DNA of 64,000 nucleotides from Limnospira platensis (GCF_046480435.1 NZ_PKGC01000050.1); one strand, 5' to 3'. Counted from the stretch's first letter, positions 9,229-18,248 are shown. Translations and numbers: made by a program. Notes: generated by a model from the sequence alone, not told the origin.

Positions 9229-9840
9229 TTAATTCCATGTAGGCTGAAAGGCTATGATTACATCCATGGCCCGCCTGAGACTAGCAGAATTAACCTTAGC
9301 CCCTTCTATTGCCCATGATTCTTGTACAAACTTAATCAGTGGATTATTATAATCTTTACCGACTTTGGCAGTGCTTTCTGCTGGGGGTACAATGGCATCT
9401 TTTAAGGCTTTTTTTCTGCATCTACGACAGAGGTTGATTAAATACTGTTTCGGGTCGTCTATATCATCAACATCCGTGGTAATCAAATTAGGTGAAATAC
9501 CTAAAAATTTAGCAAATCCTTCTCGGTCAGCCAGTCACCACGATTCTACTTCTTTCACAGCTACTCTAAAAAGCAGGTTAGGATGTTTGGGCTGAGATTT
9601 TAACCATTCATTAATAATCGCCAATGGACATTCAGATTTATCTAAATCAGTTAAGACTAAATAAGCCATTCCTTTGGCTGCATTATTAAATCCGCACAAG
9701 TTTTTTTTGAGATAACCATATCCGTTTTTGTGAAAACAATGACCAATCAAAAAAGGACGTTGAGAATGCTGAATCATTTTTTTTAACACAGCCTCACTCA
9801 GGATATCTTCACAGGCTAAATTAATGGGAATATCTGTCAT
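9229..9840 (-). pseudogene. TOPRIM-like (DUF4276-type) partner gene with one in-frame TGA
   Basis: An ATG at 9840 begins MTDIPINLACEDILSEAV, with the Glu expected at the first TOPRIM strand, then AYLVLTDLDKSECPL (the D-x-D pair) and RVAVKEVESW. At 9535-9537 the frame meets TGA, but continues in the same frame for another ~100 codons: LADREGFAKFLGIS... to 9229. The family motif is ESWLLAD, so the TGA sits exactly where a Leu (TTA) is expected: one base change. The product is thus either truncated at ~101 residues, or the base is a sequencing error. It follows the ATPase by about 10 bp and is surely its partner. Family assignment rests on the DLD and ESWLLAD motifs. Confidence 0.7.
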
Positions 9841-9850
9841 TGATATCAAC

Positions 9851-10999
9851 TTATTGGAATAAACTTAGTTGTTGAATTTGAGGGGGGACTGTCTGAGGTA
9901 ATGCAGCATCTGCTATAGTTAAACCTCCTTCTAATAGCAGTCTAATGTTGTCATCACTAGAAGCTATTTTAACTTCGGTTCCCTCCGGCTTAGGTATCAT
10001 TAAGATAACTTCTTGGCCACCAATACCCTGGTCTGAAAGTAAATCGGCACTATGGGTAGTAATAATAACTTGCCGTTTTTTGGATCGTTGTAGTCGATAA
10101 ATTAGGGGAGGTAGCTGGTTAATAATTCCCGAATTTAATGATAATTCTGGTTCTTCTAGTAATAACAAGGAATCGGATTCTAACAAAGACCATAGTAGTC
10201 CAATGAGTCTTAATGTACCATCAGAAAATTGGTCTTCCCTTTGTTTTCCGGCTTGGGGTCGCCAATGTTCATAAATAGCCTCTAAATGAGGGACACCCAT
10301 TTCGTCTTTAGTATCGGTTAAATTTTTTAACTGGGGTACGGCTAACTTGAGGGCTTCTTCAATTTTTTTTAGTCGTGATTTGCGGGTTTTTTCTGATGTC
10401 TTGGCTACCCTTTCTAAAAAAGTTCTGCCAAAGGGATCTTCGAAAAGTCCGGGGGTAGCAAATGCTTCGGGGTGGCGAACCAATTGGGGAATTATATGTA
10501 AGTATAAAATCGATTCTAAAAATTTGGCAATGTCTCGAAATTGGGCATTGGCATTAATTTGTTCTAAATAGGTTTGGGTAAGTCTTAACTCATCTCGTTG
10601 ATCATCTCCATCAGGTCGATTGATAATTTGTTGGTGGTGATGCCAGACTCTTTCATAGGCAATAATTGGTTCATTTTTGCCACCTTTTCTCTGTTTAAAT
10701 CCTATGGCATATTTCCAAAGGGGTGCTGTGGCATTTGGTTGGGATAGGTGAATTTCGATTTCTACATTAGGATAACGGCGGGCGGAAAGACTCCGAATTT
10801 TAGAAACTCCACCTCGATCGCCTACGGCTTTTTGGAGACCGCCGCCGGGTTTGGCTAAATCCCTTAAAAATCTGAAAGCATCGAGAAAGTTGGACTTACC
10901 GCAGGCGTTGGGACCGACTATAAATATACGATCGCATAAGTCCACCTCAACGGCACGAAAGTTGCGCCAATTTTTCAGGATTATGTGTGATATGATCAT
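9851..10999 (-). CDS. AAA family ATPase (SMC/OLD-like, AAA_21)
   Basis: 382 residues. Walker A is GPNACGKS (29-36) after IILKNWRNF, a start typical of RecF/OLD-type ATPases; the signature region is DGTLRLIGLLWSLLE, Walker B LLLLEEPELSL and the switch TTHSADLL. The centre holds a coiled or helical insert rather than a long SMC arm. Such ATPases paired with a small TOPRIM protein form several defence modules (OLD, and PARIS with AriA/AriB are the known models); this pair has the same logic but a DUF4276-like partner. The two genes are nearly contiguous. A functional role in phage defence is inference only. Confidence 0.8.
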   Translation of the reverse strand: MIISHIILKNWRNFRAVEVDLCDRIFIVGPNACGKSNFLDAFRFLRDLAKPGGGLQKAVGDRGGVSKIRSLSARRYPNVEIEIHLSQPNATAPLWKYAIGFKQRKGGKNEPIIAYERVWHHHQQIINRPDGDDQRDELRLTQTYLEQINANAQFRDIAKFLESILYLHIIPQLVRHPEAFATPGLFEDPFGRTFLERVAKTSEKTRKSRLKKIEEALKLAVPQLKNLTDTKDEMGVPHLEAIYEHWRPQAGKQREDQFSDGTLRLIGLLWSLLESDSLLLLEEPELSLNSGIINQLPPLIYRLQRSKKRQVIITTHSADLLSDQGIGGQEVILMIPKPEGTEVKIASSDDNIRLLLEGGLTIADAALPQTVPPQIQQLSLFQ

Positions 11000-11131
11000 G
11001 TAAATTACCGTAATTTTAGCTATAGTATAACTGAATATATCTCTGGTGTTCGGATAATCGGGGAGTGTGGCGACTGCTCAAATTAGTCAAAACTTGCTAA
11101 AATCGCAGTTATCAGAACACTTATCAAGACA

Positions 11132-11641
11132 TTGGCTATGGAAAATAATCTAAATACAAACATCAGTCCCACTTCTATCCAACAAGAAGATGCCCAAGAA
11201 ATTCTACAAATTGCTATGGCTCGCAGTCAAGAAACTGGGGAACTCACCCGCACCCAGTTGGAGGAAATGGCAATGGAGTTGGGAATTAGCTCGGAAAATT
11301 TACAGGCGGCGGAATTAGAATGGCAGACTCGGAAAGTGGAGTTAACCGAAAAACAGGTATTTAATCAGGAACGTCGGCAAAAATTACGGCAAGATGCTGT
11401 TAAATATGCGATCGTTAACTCTTTCCTAATTTTATTAAATCTGGTGACTACCCAGGGTATGGCTTTTGCTTTAACGATCGCTTTATTATGGGGTCTAGGA
11501 TTGAGTTTGCAAGCCTGGAAAGCCTATCAAACTCAGGGAGAAGCATACGATAAAGACTTTGCTAAATGGCGGATCAAAAAGCAGCTAGGAAACTCCCTAG
11601 GAATCATTGCAGGTCGCGTCATTAAGGGCATTCAATCATAA
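11132..11641 (+). CDS. 2TM-domain membrane protein
   Basis: 169 residues. The N-terminal half is soluble (DAQEILQIAMARSQETGELTR, then a helical segment GISSENLQAAELEW), the second half has two membrane helices at about 90-125 (IVNSFLILLNLV and FALTIALLWGLGLSLQAWKAY) framed by charged residues. This matches the 2TM domain seen in cyanobacterial proteins of unknown role, with a SHOCT-like or short helical N-terminus. Monocistronic, ahead of rpmF. Confidence 0.6.
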   Translation: MAMENNLNTNISPTSIQQEDAQEILQIAMARSQETGELTRTQLEEMAMELGISSENLQAAELEWQTRKVELTEKQVFNQERRQKLRQDAVKYAIVNSFLILLNLVTTQGMAFALTIALLWGLGLSLQAWKAYQTQGEAYDKDFAKWRIKKQLGNSLGIIAGRVIKGIQS

Positions 11642-11679
11642 TAGTTATCAATTAATTGGGTGTTGGGGTTTAGCTGAGG

Positions 11680-11707
11680 GGTTGGGGGTTGGGGGTTGGG
11701 GGTTGAG
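11680..11707 (+). repeat. GGTTGGG heptamer run
   Basis: Three perfect copies of GGTTGGG and a fourth ending GAG lie between the 2TM gene and rpmF. Runs of G separated by TT could form a G-quadruplex on the plus strand, just upstream of the rpmF promoter. Confidence 0.6.
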
Positions 11708-11736
11708 TGTAGCCGATACCATATTGTCGCCGAATG

Positions 11737-11745
11737 TGATATAAT
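11737..11745 (+). promoter_or_regulatory. Likely rpmF promoter (extended -10)
   Basis: TGATATAAT is an extended -10 (TG-n-TATAAT) 38 bp before the rpmF start. No convincing -35 is seen, as is usual with an extended -10. Confidence 0.5.
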
Positions 11746-11782
11746 CAGAGTTTGTCTTGTTAAATTTGAGTTTAATCTGGTC

Positions 11783-11959
11783 ATGGCTGTTCCAAAGAAA
11801 CGAACCTCTAAATCCAAGCGGAATATGCGAAAAGCGACTTGGAAGCGCAAAGCTAGAGTCCAAGCCGAAAAAGCCTTATCCCTAGGTAAATCGGTCCTTA
11901 CAGGTCGGTCTGCAAGTTTCGTCTATCCGACAGATGATGAGGAGGGCGACGAGGAATAA
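11783..11959 (+). CDS. rpmF: 50S ribosomal protein L32
   Basis: 58 residues starting MAVPKKRTSKSKRNMRKATW, the signature of bacterial L32, with the basic core KRKARVQAEKALSLGKS and an acidic tail DDEEGDEE seen in cyanobacterial L32. The zinc-ligand cysteines found in some L32 proteins are absent, as in other cyanobacteria. The ATG at 11783 is chosen because the family starts here; upstream in-frame codons are noncoding. A strong terminator follows. Confidence 0.95.
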   Translation: MAVPKKRTSKSKRNMRKATWKRKARVQAEKALSLGKSVLTGRSASFVYPTDDEEGDEE

Positions 11960-11976
11960 CCCGGGGATGTTGGTTG

Positions 11977-12012
11977 AAAAGCCGGATGTCAGTTTTTGTT
12001 GATGTCCGGCTT
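11977..12012 (+). terminator. rpmF terminator hairpin
   Basis: AAAGCCGGA pairs with TCCGGCTTT around an 18-base loop that also pairs in part (TGTCA/TGA). A T-rich tract follows. It lies between rpmF (plus) and queA (minus) and could act on both. Confidence 0.7.
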
Positions 12013-12017
12013 TGGGG

Positions 12018-13136
12018 TTATTTTTGAACGGCTGCTGGCAGAATCAACATGGCATCACCAAAAGAGTAAAAGCGATATCGGTTGCCGAAATCATTGGGTG
12101 GTTGTTCTAAGGCATCCTGATATAATTTCATGAGTCTTTCACGACCAATTAAAGCTGATACCAACATCAGTAAACTCGATCGCGGTAGGTGAAAATTAGT
12201 AATCAGTCCATCAATGACCCGCCAGCGATAGCCGGGATAAATAAATAGGTTAATTTCGCCGCAGTAAGGTTGAATAGAGCGATCGCCAGAATTTTGGGCG
12301 GCTGCTATACCTTCCAAAGTCCGCACTACGGTAGTTCCCACGGCAATGATGCGACCACCACGGGCGCGGGTTTGATTGATTTTCTCGACGGTTTCGGGAG
12401 GCAATTCGACCCATTCGGCGTGCATTTGGTGGGTGGTAATATCCTCAACTTCCACGGGACGAAAAGTTCCTAAGCCCACATGAAGGGTGACGAAAGCGTG
12501 ATCAATGTGTTGCTGAGAGAGTCTTTGAAATAGTTGTTCTGTAAAGTGTAACCCGGCTGTAGGTGCGGCCACGGCCCCAGGGCGATCGCCATAAATAGTT
12601 TGATACTGTTCGGCTAAAGCCTGAGAATCAGTAACATAGGGAGGAAAAGGGATTTCGCCAAATTGATCTAAAATAGAAACCAAAGATTGGCCTTGGGGAA
12701 CCTCAAACTTGAGCAACCTTCCGCCCGTACTGGGGTTAGTATCGATAACGGTAGCATAAAGTATTTCGCCGCCAGATTTGGACTGAAACTCGAGGCGATC
12801 GCCTATCTTAAACCGTTTTCCGGGCTTGACCAAAGCTAACCAACAGTTTGGGGCTTGCTCCTGTAGCAATAAAATCTCGATCGCCGCCGATCGACTCTTG
12901 CGACCGTAGAGACGGGCGGGGAGTACGCGGGTATTATTGAGAATCAGTAAATCCTGTGGTTGTAATAAATCTGGTAAATCCCGAAATAAACGGTGTTGAT
13001 GGGACTGGGGCGAATCCACCACTAACAGGCGGGATGAGTCCCTAGGGATTACTGGATTTTGAGCGATGCGATCGGGAGGTAATTCATAATCATACCCCTG
13101 CAAAGTTCTATCTAATTTGTCCACTACTTCTGTCAT
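12018..13136 (-). CDS. queA: S-adenosylmethionine:tRNA ribosyltransferase-isomerase
   Basis: 372 residues from the ATG at 13136; a longer frame upstream is not family-like. The protein carries the QueA hallmarks: YDYELPPDRIAQNP at the N-terminus, DLLILNNTRVLPARLYG, PPYV, RPGAVAAPTAGLHFT, HVGLGTFRPV and TNFHLPRSSLLMLVSALIG. It transfers and rearranges the ribosyl group of SAM to 7-aminomethyl-7-deazaguanine in tRNA, making epoxyqueuosine. Complete, in the usual size range. Monocistronic. Confidence 0.96.
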   Translation of the reverse strand: MTEVVDKLDRTLQGYDYELPPDRIAQNPVIPRDSSRLLVVDSPQSHQHRLFRDLPDLLQPQDLLILNNTRVLPARLYGRKSRSAAIEILLLQEQAPNCWLALVKPGKRFKIGDRLEFQSKSGGEILYATVIDTNPSTGGRLLKFEVPQGQSLVSILDQFGEIPFPPYVTDSQALAEQYQTIYGDRPGAVAAPTAGLHFTEQLFQRLSQQHIDHAFVTLHVGLGTFRPVEVEDITTHQMHAEWVELPPETVEKINQTRARGGRIIAVGTTVVRTLEGIAAAQNSGDRSIQPYCGEINLFIYPGYRWRVIDGLITNFHLPRSSLLMLVSALIGRERLMKLYQDALEQPPNDFGNRYRFYSFGDAMLILPAAVQK

Positions 13137-13475
13137 TCCCAACACTAAAATCGCGCTTTCTGAGGTAAACTTGGGTATAATCCCCCAGATCAGAACGGGT
13201 AATTTTCCCCTATTAAAAGGGGTAATATCCCGCAATGATATAAGTATAGCCTTGTCAAAATAGGAAATACAGAACAGGGGATAAGGAAAACTGGAACAGG
13301 GGGTAAGGAATTTTTCTGAAAGCCTGCGGCTGACAGCTAACACCGGACACTCGAAAGCTAGTAACCGATACCCTGATCACTATTGGGTTACCACCGCAGC
13401 AGGTAACAAGTCCTTAACCATTTAGGAGTTGCAAGCGGGTGGGGGGAGACAGGAAGACGCGGGAGAAACAATGGA
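13137..13475. other. Intergenic stretch, nothing certain
   Basis: About 340 bp between divergent genes. It must hold promoters for queA and the plus-strand hypothetical gene, but no clear elements stand out. Purine-rich short repeats (GGGGATAAGGAA, GGGGGTAAGGAA near 13278 and 13301) are visible. Confidence 0.4.
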
Positions 13476-13865
13476 ATGGAATATCTATACTACCTTGCCA
13501 ACACGAGTTTAACACTGAGAGTTGTTGATTTTCTTAGGGGTCAGACTCACCTTCCGGTCAAGTTTATGACCGTGATTCATCAAATTGACGGCTGGATCAT
13601 CAAAGTTAAGATGAGTGAGTATTTAACGCCCCACCAACATGGTGATTTTAGGGCTTTTATGTACGAATTGGGGATTCCCTATGAACCGGACATTCGTATT
13701 CAGATGGCTTTGTGGGCTCTGGAAACTGGACAATCTCCCTTGAGTGTGATGCGTCGCTACCAGGTGGCGGTGGTTTCTCATGGTAGCCCAAATCGAGAGG
13801 ATATTGAAACATTCCGCACTCAGTTTGTTAGGGGTCTGGGCTATTGTCCAGAGGCTTTAGCCTGA
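13476..13865 (+). CDS. Conserved-looking hypothetical protein
   Basis: 129 residues, soluble, with no signal peptide. It reads as a compact globular protein (LPVKFMTVIHQIDGWIIKV, a beta-rich start; helical LGIPYEPDIRIQMALWALE after). No catalytic motif is recognised. A second ATG five bases upstream (13471) is in another frame. Converges with the YraN-like gene 40 bp downstream. Confidence 0.6.
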   Translation: MEYLYYLANTSLTLRVVDFLRGQTHLPVKFMTVIHQIDGWIIKVKMSEYLTPHQHGDFRAFMYELGIPYEPDIRIQMALWALETGQSPLSVMRRYQVAVVSHGSPNREDIETFRTQFVRGLGYCPEALA

Positions 13866-13908
13866 GGTTTAACTTGATTGTTTTGCTGGAAGTTTCGCTA
13901 ATGCACGC

Positions 13909-14346
13909 TCAGGAAAAGGCTGATTCGATATAGTCTTCTAGGGTAAGCTGATAGGCTTCTATATGAATGGATTTACCTGGTGTCACAATCTGAGGTGATG
14001 CTGCGATCGGGTTGTTTGTTGCTGGGTTCTGGTGTTGACATCTAACTAGGGCGACATCGAATCGACAAGGATGATTACTGAAATGGGGATGGGCGCTTAA
14101 AAAGTGTTCTGCGGTTCGGATCAGTTTGGCTTGTTTGGTCGCAGTAATGGCTAAAGCACCGTTTGCGTCCCAGTTTCCTCGACTGCGGGTTTTGACTTCT
14201 ACAAAAATTAGGGCGGTTTCTCGATGACCAATGAGGTCGATTTCTCCCCAACGACAATGATATTGATGGTATAAAATCTGCCAGCCCGTTTGTTGTAACC
14301 ATTGTGCGACGAGTTGTTCTCCCAATGTTCCTATATGACGCGACAT
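13909..14346 (-). CDS. YraN/UPF0102 family putative endonuclease
   Basis: 145 residues of the UPF0102 family, which has a restriction-endonuclease-like (PD-(D/E)xK) fold. Seen: GTLGEQLVAQWLQQTGWQIL, CRWGEIDLIG with the acidic pair, and LIFVEVKTRS where E-x-K completes the site. The C-terminal part is longer than usual (NPATNNPIAASPQI), a poorly conserved insert. Biological role unproven; linked with DNA processing or repair. Its start is only 45 bp from the start of the divergent pentapeptide gene. Confidence 0.88.
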   Translation of the reverse strand: MSRHIGTLGEQLVAQWLQQTGWQILYHQYHCRWGEIDLIGHRETALIFVEVKTRSRGNWDANGALAITATKQAKLIRTAEHFLSAHPHFSNHPCRFDVALVRCQHQNPATNNPIAASPQIVTPGKSIHIEAYQLTLEDYIESAFS

Positions 14347-14391
14347 TACAGTAAACTCAATATAGATTTTTGGATAGATAGATCAAAAGGT

Positions 14392-14916
14392 ATGGGTTTC
14401 TCGTTTCCCAGGATAATCAATAGGACAATTCTCTCGCGTATAGCAGCGATCGCTTTAATTTTAGGGATGGGTTGGGGACTAATAGCTACTATTACCACAT
14501 CGCCGGCGATCGCGGAAAACTACGAAAAACGCAATCTGATAGGTGTGGACTTCTCAGGACAGGACCTCAAGGACTCCGAGTTTGATTTTGCTAACCTACA
14601 GGGTAGCAATTTCAGTCATACCGACCTACGGGGAGTTAGCCTATTTGGGGCGAAAATGCAGGATGTTAACCTAGAGTCTGCTGATTTACGTTTTGCTACC
14701 CTAGACACGGCGCGGTTAGTTAGGGCTAATCTCACTAATGCTTTGCTGGAGGAAGCCTACGCCTACAATGCGGATTTCCGTGGGGCGATTATTACTGGGG
14801 CTGATTTTACTGATGTCATGTTGCGTCGAGATCAGCAACAACTGCTTTGTGAAGTGGCGGACGGTACAAATCCAGTAACAGGACGCGATACCCGCGAGAC
14901 TCTCTACTGCGATTGA
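14392..14916 (+). CDS. Secreted pentapeptide-repeat protein
   Basis: 174 residues from the ATG at 14392, preceded by AAAGG; the longer frame would overlap yraN and has no signal-like start. N-terminal signal peptide (IAAIALILGMGWGLIATI, cleavage after AIA), then about 15 pentapeptide units of A(D/N)LxX form (for example DLKDS-EFDFA-NLQGS-NFSHT), ending with a short cysteine-containing tail (LLCEVADG, TLYCD). Such proteins fold as a right-handed square beta-helix; cyanobacteria send many to the thylakoid lumen or periplasm. Function unknown. Confidence 0.85.
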   Translation: MGFSFPRIINRTILSRIAAIALILGMGWGLIATITTSPAIAENYEKRNLIGVDFSGQDLKDSEFDFANLQGSNFSHTDLRGVSLFGAKMQDVNLESADLRFATLDTARLVRANLTNALLEEAYAYNADFRGAIITGADFTDVMLRRDQQQLLCEVADGTNPVTGRDTRETLYCD

Positions 14917-14984
14917 TTGACTTTCGATCAGCAGACCAAACAACAGGGATAACCTGAGAAGCCATTGCGAATCCTAGGTTATCT

Positions 14985-15004
14985 CCCGAAATTGCCGGGT
15001 TTTT
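14985..15004 (+). terminator. Terminator after pentapeptide gene
   Basis: CCCG-AAATTGC-CGGG is followed directly by five T. A longer inverted repeat, GATAACCT...AGGTTATC, precedes it at 14948-14983. Confidence 0.55.
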
Positions 15005-15027
15005 GGCTGTCACTCAAAAAAGCTCTC

Positions 15028-15201
15028 CTAGTTGGCTTCCTGAGACAATAGTTCTTTCAGGTTGATTGTGGCGGCGACATCATCTGGGGTGGCTTGGGGG
15101 TGGCTTTTGCGCTTTGTGTAAGATACTAACGCGGGGATGGAGATACAGATAGCGCCGTTTACCAAAGCTAACAAAAGTCCGTAAGCTATATAATGATCCA
15201 T
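15028..15201 (-). CDS. Small single-span membrane protein (57 aa)
   Basis: A 57-codon frame starts at the ATG at 15201 behind a perfect Shine-Dalgarno sequence (AGGAGGG, 8 bases away). The protein has one membrane helix (IAYGLLLALVNGAICISIPALV, roughly residues 5-26), a basic turn YTKRKSH and a polar tail ending LKELLSQEAN. Size and form resemble small subunits of photosynthetic or NDH complexes, but I cannot match it to a named one. It is below the size usually called automatically. Confidence 0.6.
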   Translation of the reverse strand: MDHYIAYGLLLALVNGAICISIPALVSYTKRKSHPQATPDDVAATINLKELLSQEAN

Positions 15202-15449
15202 TAATACACCCTCCTAAACATCGGGTTGATATTTTTTCAATCATTATCACATTATGGATAGTGAAAAAGCAATGGTTTTAGGTAAGAATTACTTGTCAAT
15301 CCCATAAGTTATCTCAATCAATCAATCAATGGTTATAGGGTGAGTATTTATACTTATTAATTGGGGTTGATTTCCGAGGATTTTAGTTGAATTAGCGGCT
15401 ACTAAGATGCACTCAGTTTAGCTCAATTGGAGTATAGCACAGATGACTG

Positions 15450-16658
15450 TCAAAAGATCACCCAAATGTAAGTAATCGTTAATGTTATGACTGTTAAGGG
15501 AAAGCCGAAACGGAGGTGTTCCCAAAATGATAGGCGATCGCCTCCAGATGCGGCGGCTTCTACGGTAATTAGATTGGCTACAGAACCAAATAGGGTGAGA
15601 TTCCCGGCTAGAGTGGCTGAGGCGGCTAGGAGAATCCAGCTTGAGGTGGCATCTGGGGGAATAAATGATTGTAGGAGTAAGACGGTGGGGACATTAGAAA
15701 TTATGTTGGATAATAAGGCGGTAATAACTAATAAACCTAGGGGATAGGATACCCAAGTTGACAGATGATTTAACAGTTGCAAAGATTGCACACAGTACGT
15801 GAGGATAAATAGTCCCGAAAACATTACTAATAATGACCAGTCTACTTGTTGTAAGACTCGCTGAGGTTTAATCCTGCGGGTAATCAATAATATGGCGGCG
15901 GCTAAAAATGCTGATTCTGCTAGGGGAAGATTGATGATAAAAGCGGTTAATAAAAGAGTGGTGACAATTATGGTTTTAATCAGGAGGGGACGATGTAAGT
16001 ATAATGGTGATTGAGTGAGGGAATTTGAGGGGAGAGGATGTGATATTCGCACTTCTGGATAAAGTAGGCATAAGAGGCCAATTTGTAGCCCTAAACCTAC
16101 TATGGCGACGGGGGTTAAGGTCTGGGCGAATTGTAGATAACTAATTCCGGAAAAGGAACCGACGAGGATATTTTGGGGATTACCGCTGAGGGTGGCGAGG
16201 GAACCGATATTGGTGGAGGCGGCGATCGCTAATAAATACGGGACAGGATTTAATTTGAGCGATCGGGCTAATTTTAAGGTTAGGGGGGTGCTAACTAATG
16301 CTAGAGTATCATTGAGGAAAAAGGCTGATAATATACCTGTGCCAAATGTTAATAAAACTAGCAATCCCAAGGGACTATGAATGAATCGTAATAGGTAAAC
16401 TAATGCTAGGTTAAAAAAACCAGAGTAGGATAGGTAAGCGTTAATCACCATCATGCTTAATAAAAACACAATGGTATGAGGATCAATGGCATCCCAAGCC
16501 TGTTCTAGGGTTAAGGTTCCTATGGCAATTAACAGGGCTGAACCTACTAAAGCTATGGTGGCACGGTTCATCCGTAAACCGGGAATATAACCTAATCCTA
16601 ACCCTATATAAGTAAGGGTTAAAACCCAACCCTGTAAACCTAGAATAATCTGGGTCAT
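15450..16658 (-). CDS. ArsB/NhaD-type (SLC13-like) anion transporter
   Basis: About 402 residues, with 10-12 membrane helices. The ATG at 16658 has AGGA at the right distance and is preferred to a TTG 15 bases upstream. Family signs: the paired NDTLALVSTPLTL and SNVPTVLLLQSF loops, and GNPQNILVGSFSGISY, the motif of ion-transporter-superfamily permeases. Related proteins carry arsenite, citrate, sulfate or sodium/proton exchange, and the substrate cannot be told here. No arsenic-resistance genes are adjacent. Monocistronic. Confidence 0.8.
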   Translation of the reverse strand: MTQIILGLQGWVLTLTYIGLGLGYIPGLRMNRATIALVGSALLIAIGTLTLEQAWDAIDPHTIVFLLSMMVINAYLSYSGFFNLALVYLLRFIHSPLGLLVLLTFGTGILSAFFLNDTLALVSTPLTLKLARSLKLNPVPYLLAIAASTNIGSLATLSGNPQNILVGSFSGISYLQFAQTLTPVAIVGLGLQIGLLCLLYPEVRISHPLPSNSLTQSPLYLHRPLLIKTIIVTTLLLTAFIINLPLAESAFLAAAILLITRRIKPQRVLQQVDWSLLVMFSGLFILTYCVQSLQLLNHLSTWVSYPLGLLVITALLSNIISNVPTVLLLQSFIPPDATSSWILLAASATLAGNLTLFGSVANLITVEAAASGGDRLSFWEHLRFGFPLTVITLTITYIWVIF

Positions 16659-16861
16659 ATTTATTCCTAGCAATGCCGATATATTGTAAATATTAAAATC
16701 ATGATTAATGGGAATAATGGTATATTTAATTATGGTGAGTTGAGGACATATTTAAATTTGTCTAGCAGGAAATTCACAGCATCTATTCCGCCCAGTTTTA
16801 TTTTTTAGCCTCATAGGATGGATTTACGGTGATTAATTATGGCTGATTGATGGGGAATTTG

Positions 16862-17899
16862 TCAAGTTTTTGGCGGTTGATAAACTTGACCGATTGAATG
16901 ATCTGGCTGAATATCGACTACTAAATCAACACGATCGCTATCTGTTAGCAGAGGAGTAATAAACAATTCGGGATGCAAAGATTTCCAAAAGTATTCGACA
17001 AATTGATTGATTTCTGTGTCGGTCATTCCGGACTTACCCAAGGCTTTCATCTCCTGTTCAGCTTGTGCGCGCCACTGTTTGGATAAACGATAATCAACGG
17101 GGTTGAGAACTATTAATCTATCCAAACGTTCCCAGAGGGGTAAATACTCTTTTAATTGGTGATTTATTTGTCGCGCAAATTGGCGATCGCTATCAGTAAT
17201 AATAGGGGGGGGTGGATGATTAAACGCCTGGTCTTCTACGGGTTGACATCCCACAAACCAGCCCTCAAATAAGATGATATCAGGTGCTTCTATTTGTTGG
17301 GGTTCTATGCGATCGCCTTCTCCATTCCACAGAGACTTATCAAACCGGGGAATCATTATTTTTTCTCCGGGTGTAGGGTTTCGGAGTTGGTCAAGAAGTT
17401 GAATTCCGATGTCAATATCATGGGTGCCGGGGGGACCTCGCCAGATTAAACGGGGATCTTGTTCTCGCAGCCTTTGACGATCGGCGTAAGTTTTATATAA
17501 ATCATCAATAGAAATACTAATGGCTTGATAATTTAGGAGATTGAGAATCCGAGAAATGACGGTTGATAGGGTGGTTTTTCCGGTTCCCTGTCCGCCTAAT
17601 ATTCCCTGTACTAAAGGACGATTAAGGATGGTTTTTAACTGAGATAATTGTATGGCAAACGGTAGCCAAAAGTGCCATAATGTGGGTAGCTGTTCCCAGA
17701 GAATCGGTAAATCTGGGTTATGTTTAAGGAGCGATCGCCATAATTGATAACGTTGTTTAATTGCTGTTTCTAGCTGTTCTGGATTGATACCAAAAGCCGC
17801 CATTTGCTGGGGATTATTTAATTCTTGTCTCAGCAGTTGTTGCCATTGTTCTGGTGTCGGTTCGGTATCAGTTTCCAAAGATTGTAAAATTTCCATCAT
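16862..17899 (-). CDS. Glycerate kinase (plant/cyanobacterial GLYK type)
   Basis: 345 residues. P-loop GGQGTGKTTLS, then ISIDDLYKTYADR, WRGPPGTHDID, IPRFDKSLWNGEGDR and ILFEGWFVGC, all typical of the D-glycerate 3-kinase that closes the photorespiratory cycle by making 3-phosphoglycerate. The ATG at 17899 is chosen over a TTG at 17935 that would overlap the upstream gene more. The next upstream gene, ycf20, ends at 17913, 13 bp before, so the two likely form an operon. Confidence 0.85.
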   Translation of the reverse strand: MMEILQSLETDTEPTPEQWQQLLRQELNNPQQMAAFGINPEQLETAIKQRYQLWRSLLKHNPDLPILWEQLPTLWHFWLPFAIQLSQLKTILNRPLVQGILGGQGTGKTTLSTVISRILNLLNYQAISISIDDLYKTYADRQRLREQDPRLIWRGPPGTHDIDIGIQLLDQLRNPTPGEKIMIPRFDKSLWNGEGDRIEPQQIEAPDIILFEGWFVGCQPVEDQAFNHPPPPIITDSDRQFARQINHQLKEYLPLWERLDRLIVLNPVDYRLSKQWRAQAEQEMKALGKSGMTDTEINQFVEYFWKSLHPELFITPLLTDSDRVDLVVDIQPDHSIGQVYQPPKT

Positions 17900-17912
17900 G
17901 ATTAAATCCGGT

Positions 17913-18248
17913 CTAAGAACCCAGTAAAAATGCAAGCAAAAATAAACTATAAGTCATGCCAATTTTCATGCTATTGAGGAGGTCAAGCCATAAAGAATTG
18001 ATTTCACTACGAGACACTTTGCGGTAAGATAACCAACTAATCCATTCAGTGACTAGCAGGGTGATAAATGCGACGCTGACATCCCAACTTCCGACTTGTC
18101 CAACGATGGTGGCGATCGCCACTCCCAGGAAGAAGCCGAAAAATAGGCTAATCAATAATACAGAGATGCGCCGCCAGGGGTTACGAAACCATTGCAAGGT
18201 TTGCTGGGCGATCGCATCAGTAAATCGGTTTAAACGAGTGTTTTGCAT
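17913..18248 (-). CDS. ycf20: Ycf20/DUF565 membrane protein
   Basis: 111 residues. Opens MQNTRLNRF and has QWFRNPWRRISVLLISLFFG, the DUF565 signature, followed by two or three membrane helices (FFLGVAIATIVGQVG; VAFITLLVTEWISWL; IGMTYSLFLLAFLLG). Ycf20 proteins occur in cyanobacteria and plastids and have been tied to photoprotection in algae and plants. Upstream of and nearly contiguous with the glycerate kinase. Confidence 0.85.
   Translation of the reverse strand: MQNTRLNRFTDAIAQQTLQWFRNPWRRISVLLISLFFGFFLGVAIATIVGQVGSWDVSVAFITLLVTEWISWLSYRKVSRSEINSLWLDLLNSMKIGMTYSLFLLAFLLGS

Noticed and set aside
14302..14391. Longer N-terminus of the pentapeptide protein
   Set aside because: Would overlap yraN and place 30 polar residues before the signal peptide; ATG at 14392 has a ribosome site.
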